This document shows positions 41,166 through 42,637 of a stretch of 42,637 nt of DNA, piece after piece. Location of the stretch: contig CAMYKK010000044.1 in NCBI GenBank assembly GCA_947258975.1, positions 1-42,637 on the forward strand. The letters are read 5' to 3'. The DNA is from an uncultured Gammaproteobacteria bacterium (GTDB taxonomy: Bacteria > Pseudomonadota > Gammaproteobacteria > Arenicellales > JAANXG01). A program made the translations under genes and the position numbers. The notes under the pieces are model-generated. The model worked only from the letters and a program-made list of their open reading frames with translations, made no database searches and was not told the origin of the DNA. How positions within the stretch are numbered: position 1 is the stretch's first letter; every line of letters begins with the position of its first letter.

Positions 41166-42433
41166 ATCACGTGTGCGTTGTGCCCCAAGGCCTGCGTACT
41201 CGCGATATATGCCTCCATCAGGCGGGTCGGATCCTGCTTTAATTTATCTTTCCAGCCGTTGAGCTTGACCTTGCTCTCGATCAGTCCGCGCAGCACACCG
41301 ACGTGTTCGGTCAGGCCCAGCGTGGAGGCGCCCACCAGCATATCGTCTTGGAATTGAAGATTGACATAGCGGAACAATCCGGGATCACTTACCTCCGCAC
41401 TGTCTCCGCCGTCGACGCCCATCCACATCGCGAACGAGCAGGAGATGAGACCGAGGGTGTCCAGGACATTCATGTTCACGCTGCCGCGGTGCACGTGGCC
41501 GTGACCCTGCACCATGTTCCGCGCCGCGATGCGTCCGTGTTCGACGGCGGTGGGCTGAATCGCCTGCACGTTGAAACCGCCGGTGGAAAAATCCTTGCCC
41601 TGCGCCACATCGCCGGCTGCGTAGATATCCGGGGCGCTGCTTTGCAGGTATTCGTCGACCACCACGCCCTGGTCCACGTTGACGCCGCTGCCTTCCAAGA
41701 ACTCGGTGTTGGCGCGCACGCCGGTGGCAGTGATCACCATGTCCGCGGCGATGCCCTCGCCGCTGTCGCACACCACGTTTAACGCGCGTTCGCCGGACCC
41801 CTGATCGATGGCCTGCACCTTGGTGGAGGTAAGCACCTTCACGCCGTGGTTTTCGCACCACTTTTTGATCAGGTTGCCGGCGGTGTCGTTCAGCATGCGC
41901 GGCACCATGCGGTTCTCGACCTCCACCACGGTCAACTCGGCGCCGCTCGCCGCCAAGGCCTCCAGGATGATACAGCCGATAAATCCCGCACCGATCAGTA
42001 CCACCGAGTTGCCGGGTCGCGCCAGGCGCACGATGTTGCGTGCATCCGCCAGCGTCCAGCAGCGATACACACCCGGGGATTCCACACCCGGTATCATCGG
42101 CGTGAGCGCACTGGAACCGGTGGCGATCAACAGCTTGTCGTAGGCGGCGCTGGCGCCGCCGGCCAGGCTCACCGACTTAGCGCCCGGGTCCACCGCGGTG
42201 ACCTGGTCTTGCAGCACCTCGACCCCCAGCGCGTCGAAGTGACCGGCGCCCTTGCGAAGATGGGTCCCCTGTTCGTCGATCTTGTTGATGAGATAGTAGG
42301 GGATCGCCATGCGCGAGTACGGCGGCTCCGGTTCATCGCCAATCAAGGTGATCTTGCCGTCAGGGTCGTAGGTGCGCAGATGTTCGACGGCGACTACGCC
42401 GGCAGGACCGGCGCCAATAACGATATGTTGCAT
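41162..42433 (-). CDS. FAD/NAD(P)-dependent oxidoreductase of the AOR operon
   Basis: A 423-residue pyridine nucleotide-disulfide reductase-type flavoprotein. It has the N-terminal FAD motif VIGAGPAGVVAVEHL, ATGSSALTPMIPGV, the NAD-binding GAGFIGCIILEALAASGAEL, and the second FAD segment DIYAAGDVAQGKDF, followed by a C-terminal dimer-like domain. No redox-active CxxxxC pair is visible. AGGAGG lies 5 bases before the ATG and overlaps the AOR stop codon. It likely passes electrons between the tungsten enzyme and NAD(P)H or another carrier; inference from context. Confidence 0.88.
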   Translation of the reverse strand: MQHIVIGAGPAGVVAVEHLRTYDPDGKITLIGDEPEPPYSRMAIPYYLINKIDEQGTHLRKGAGHFDALGVEVLQDQVTAVDPGAKSVSLAGGASAAYDKLLIATGSSALTPMIPGVESPGVYRCWTLADARNIVRLARPGNSVVLIGAGFIGCIILEALAASGAELTVVEVENRMVPRMLNDTAGNLIKKWCENHGVKVLTSTKVQAIDQGSGERALNVVCDSGEGIAADMVITATGVRANTEFLEGSGVNVDQGVVVDEYLQSSAPDIYAAGDVAQGKDFSTGGFNVQAIQPTAVEHGRIAARNMVQGHGHVHRGSVNMNVLDTLGLISCSFAMWMGVDGGDSAEVSDPGLFRYVNLQFQDDMLVGASTLGLTEHVGVLRGLIESKVKLNGWKDKLKQDPTRLMEAYIASTQALGHNAHVI

Positions 42434-42442
42434 GCGAACCTC

Positions 42443-42637
42443 CTAGGCCAAGCCCAGTCGTTGCCGTGTCTCCGCGGTGGGGACGCCGTTCTCGTCCCAG
42501 CCGCGTGCCGTGTAGTACTCGGGCAGCATCTTGCCCAGCTCGTTGACCTTGCCCTTGGCGGGACCGGCGTTGGCACCCTCCTCCAGCAAGCGCTTGGGCA
42601 GGGTATCGTCCTTGCTCGTGAGCCCGGCGGCGAGATT
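42443..42637 (-). CDS. Tungsten aldehyde:ferredoxin oxidoreductase, C-terminal end (partial)
   Basis: The last 64 residues of a gene that runs off the right edge. The reading LPKRLLEEGANAGPAKGKV, NELGKMLPEYYTARGWDENG and VPTAETRQRLGLA fits the conserved C-terminus of AOR-family tungsten enzymes, which oxidise aldehydes to acids. The catalytic tungstopterin and Fe-S motifs would lie outside the window. The stop TAG overlaps the next gene's ribosome site. Its presence explains the adjacent tungstate importer. Confidence 0.85.
   Translation of the reverse strand, partial: NLAAGLTSKDDTLPKRLLEEGANAGPAKGKVNELGKMLPEYYTARGWDENGVPTAETRQRLGLA

Overview
The window reads as the chromosome of a free-living, moderately GC-rich gammaproteobacterium. 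This rests on the RpfC/RpfF pair, the FdoG-type formate dehydrogenase, the YqeC, RatA and FdhD homologues and the sigma-54 regulatory style. Genus cannot be set from sequence alone; an anaerobic or chemolithotrophic life style is an inference from the enzymes. No rRNA, tRNA, CRISPR, insertion sequence or prophage was seen.

Three themes are interleaved. (1) Molybdenum/tungsten cofactor supply is spread over both ends. On the left are an inactive-looking S24 protein with moaC, then moaD, mobA and a stand-alone biotin/lipoate-ligase-like gene. On the right are moeA, moaE, a tupABC tungstate importer with moaB, and a leftward operon of a tungsten aldehyde:ferredoxin oxidoreductase (only its C-terminus is in the window), an FAD-dependent oxidoreductase, a second MoaD-like protein, a small unknown protein and moaA.

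(2) A formate dehydrogenase island fills about 7.9-21.9 kb. The leftward structural operon is torD-like chaperone, small TAT protein, fdhA (cysteine form), fdhB, two tiny lipoproteins and fdhI, closed by a strong terminator. Upstream lies DUF3305-DUF3306-multicluster ferredoxin, facing away from fdhD and a HTH/PBP-like regulator. Three GG-N10-GC elements resembling sigma-54 promoters sit just upstream of torD, DUF3305 and fdhD. An NtrC-type activator with no adjacent kinase is encoded 3 kb further on, next to DUF6494 and DUF6505 genes. Dyad repeats between these promoters are candidate enhancers. This suggests one sigma-54 regulon for the enzyme and its maturation factors.

(3) At 26.7-34.8 kb is a cell-to-cell signalling locus of DSF (diffusible signal factor) type. 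It holds an RpfC-like hybrid kinase, a beta-ketoacyl-ACP synthase, an acyl carrier protein, an RpfF-like DSF synthase transcribed divergently, and a receiver-PAS-GGDEF-EAL protein. The private KAS/ACP pair and the GGDEF-EAL output in place of RpfG make this the most novel-looking system in the window.

Between these are a DUF302 exported protein, an SDR, a methyltransferase, a TAT-exported Rieske-like protein with an altered ligand set, an ankyrin protein, a YqeC homologue, an exported protein joining a subtilisin domain to an HExxH segment, and a FecCD-type importer lacking a binding protein.
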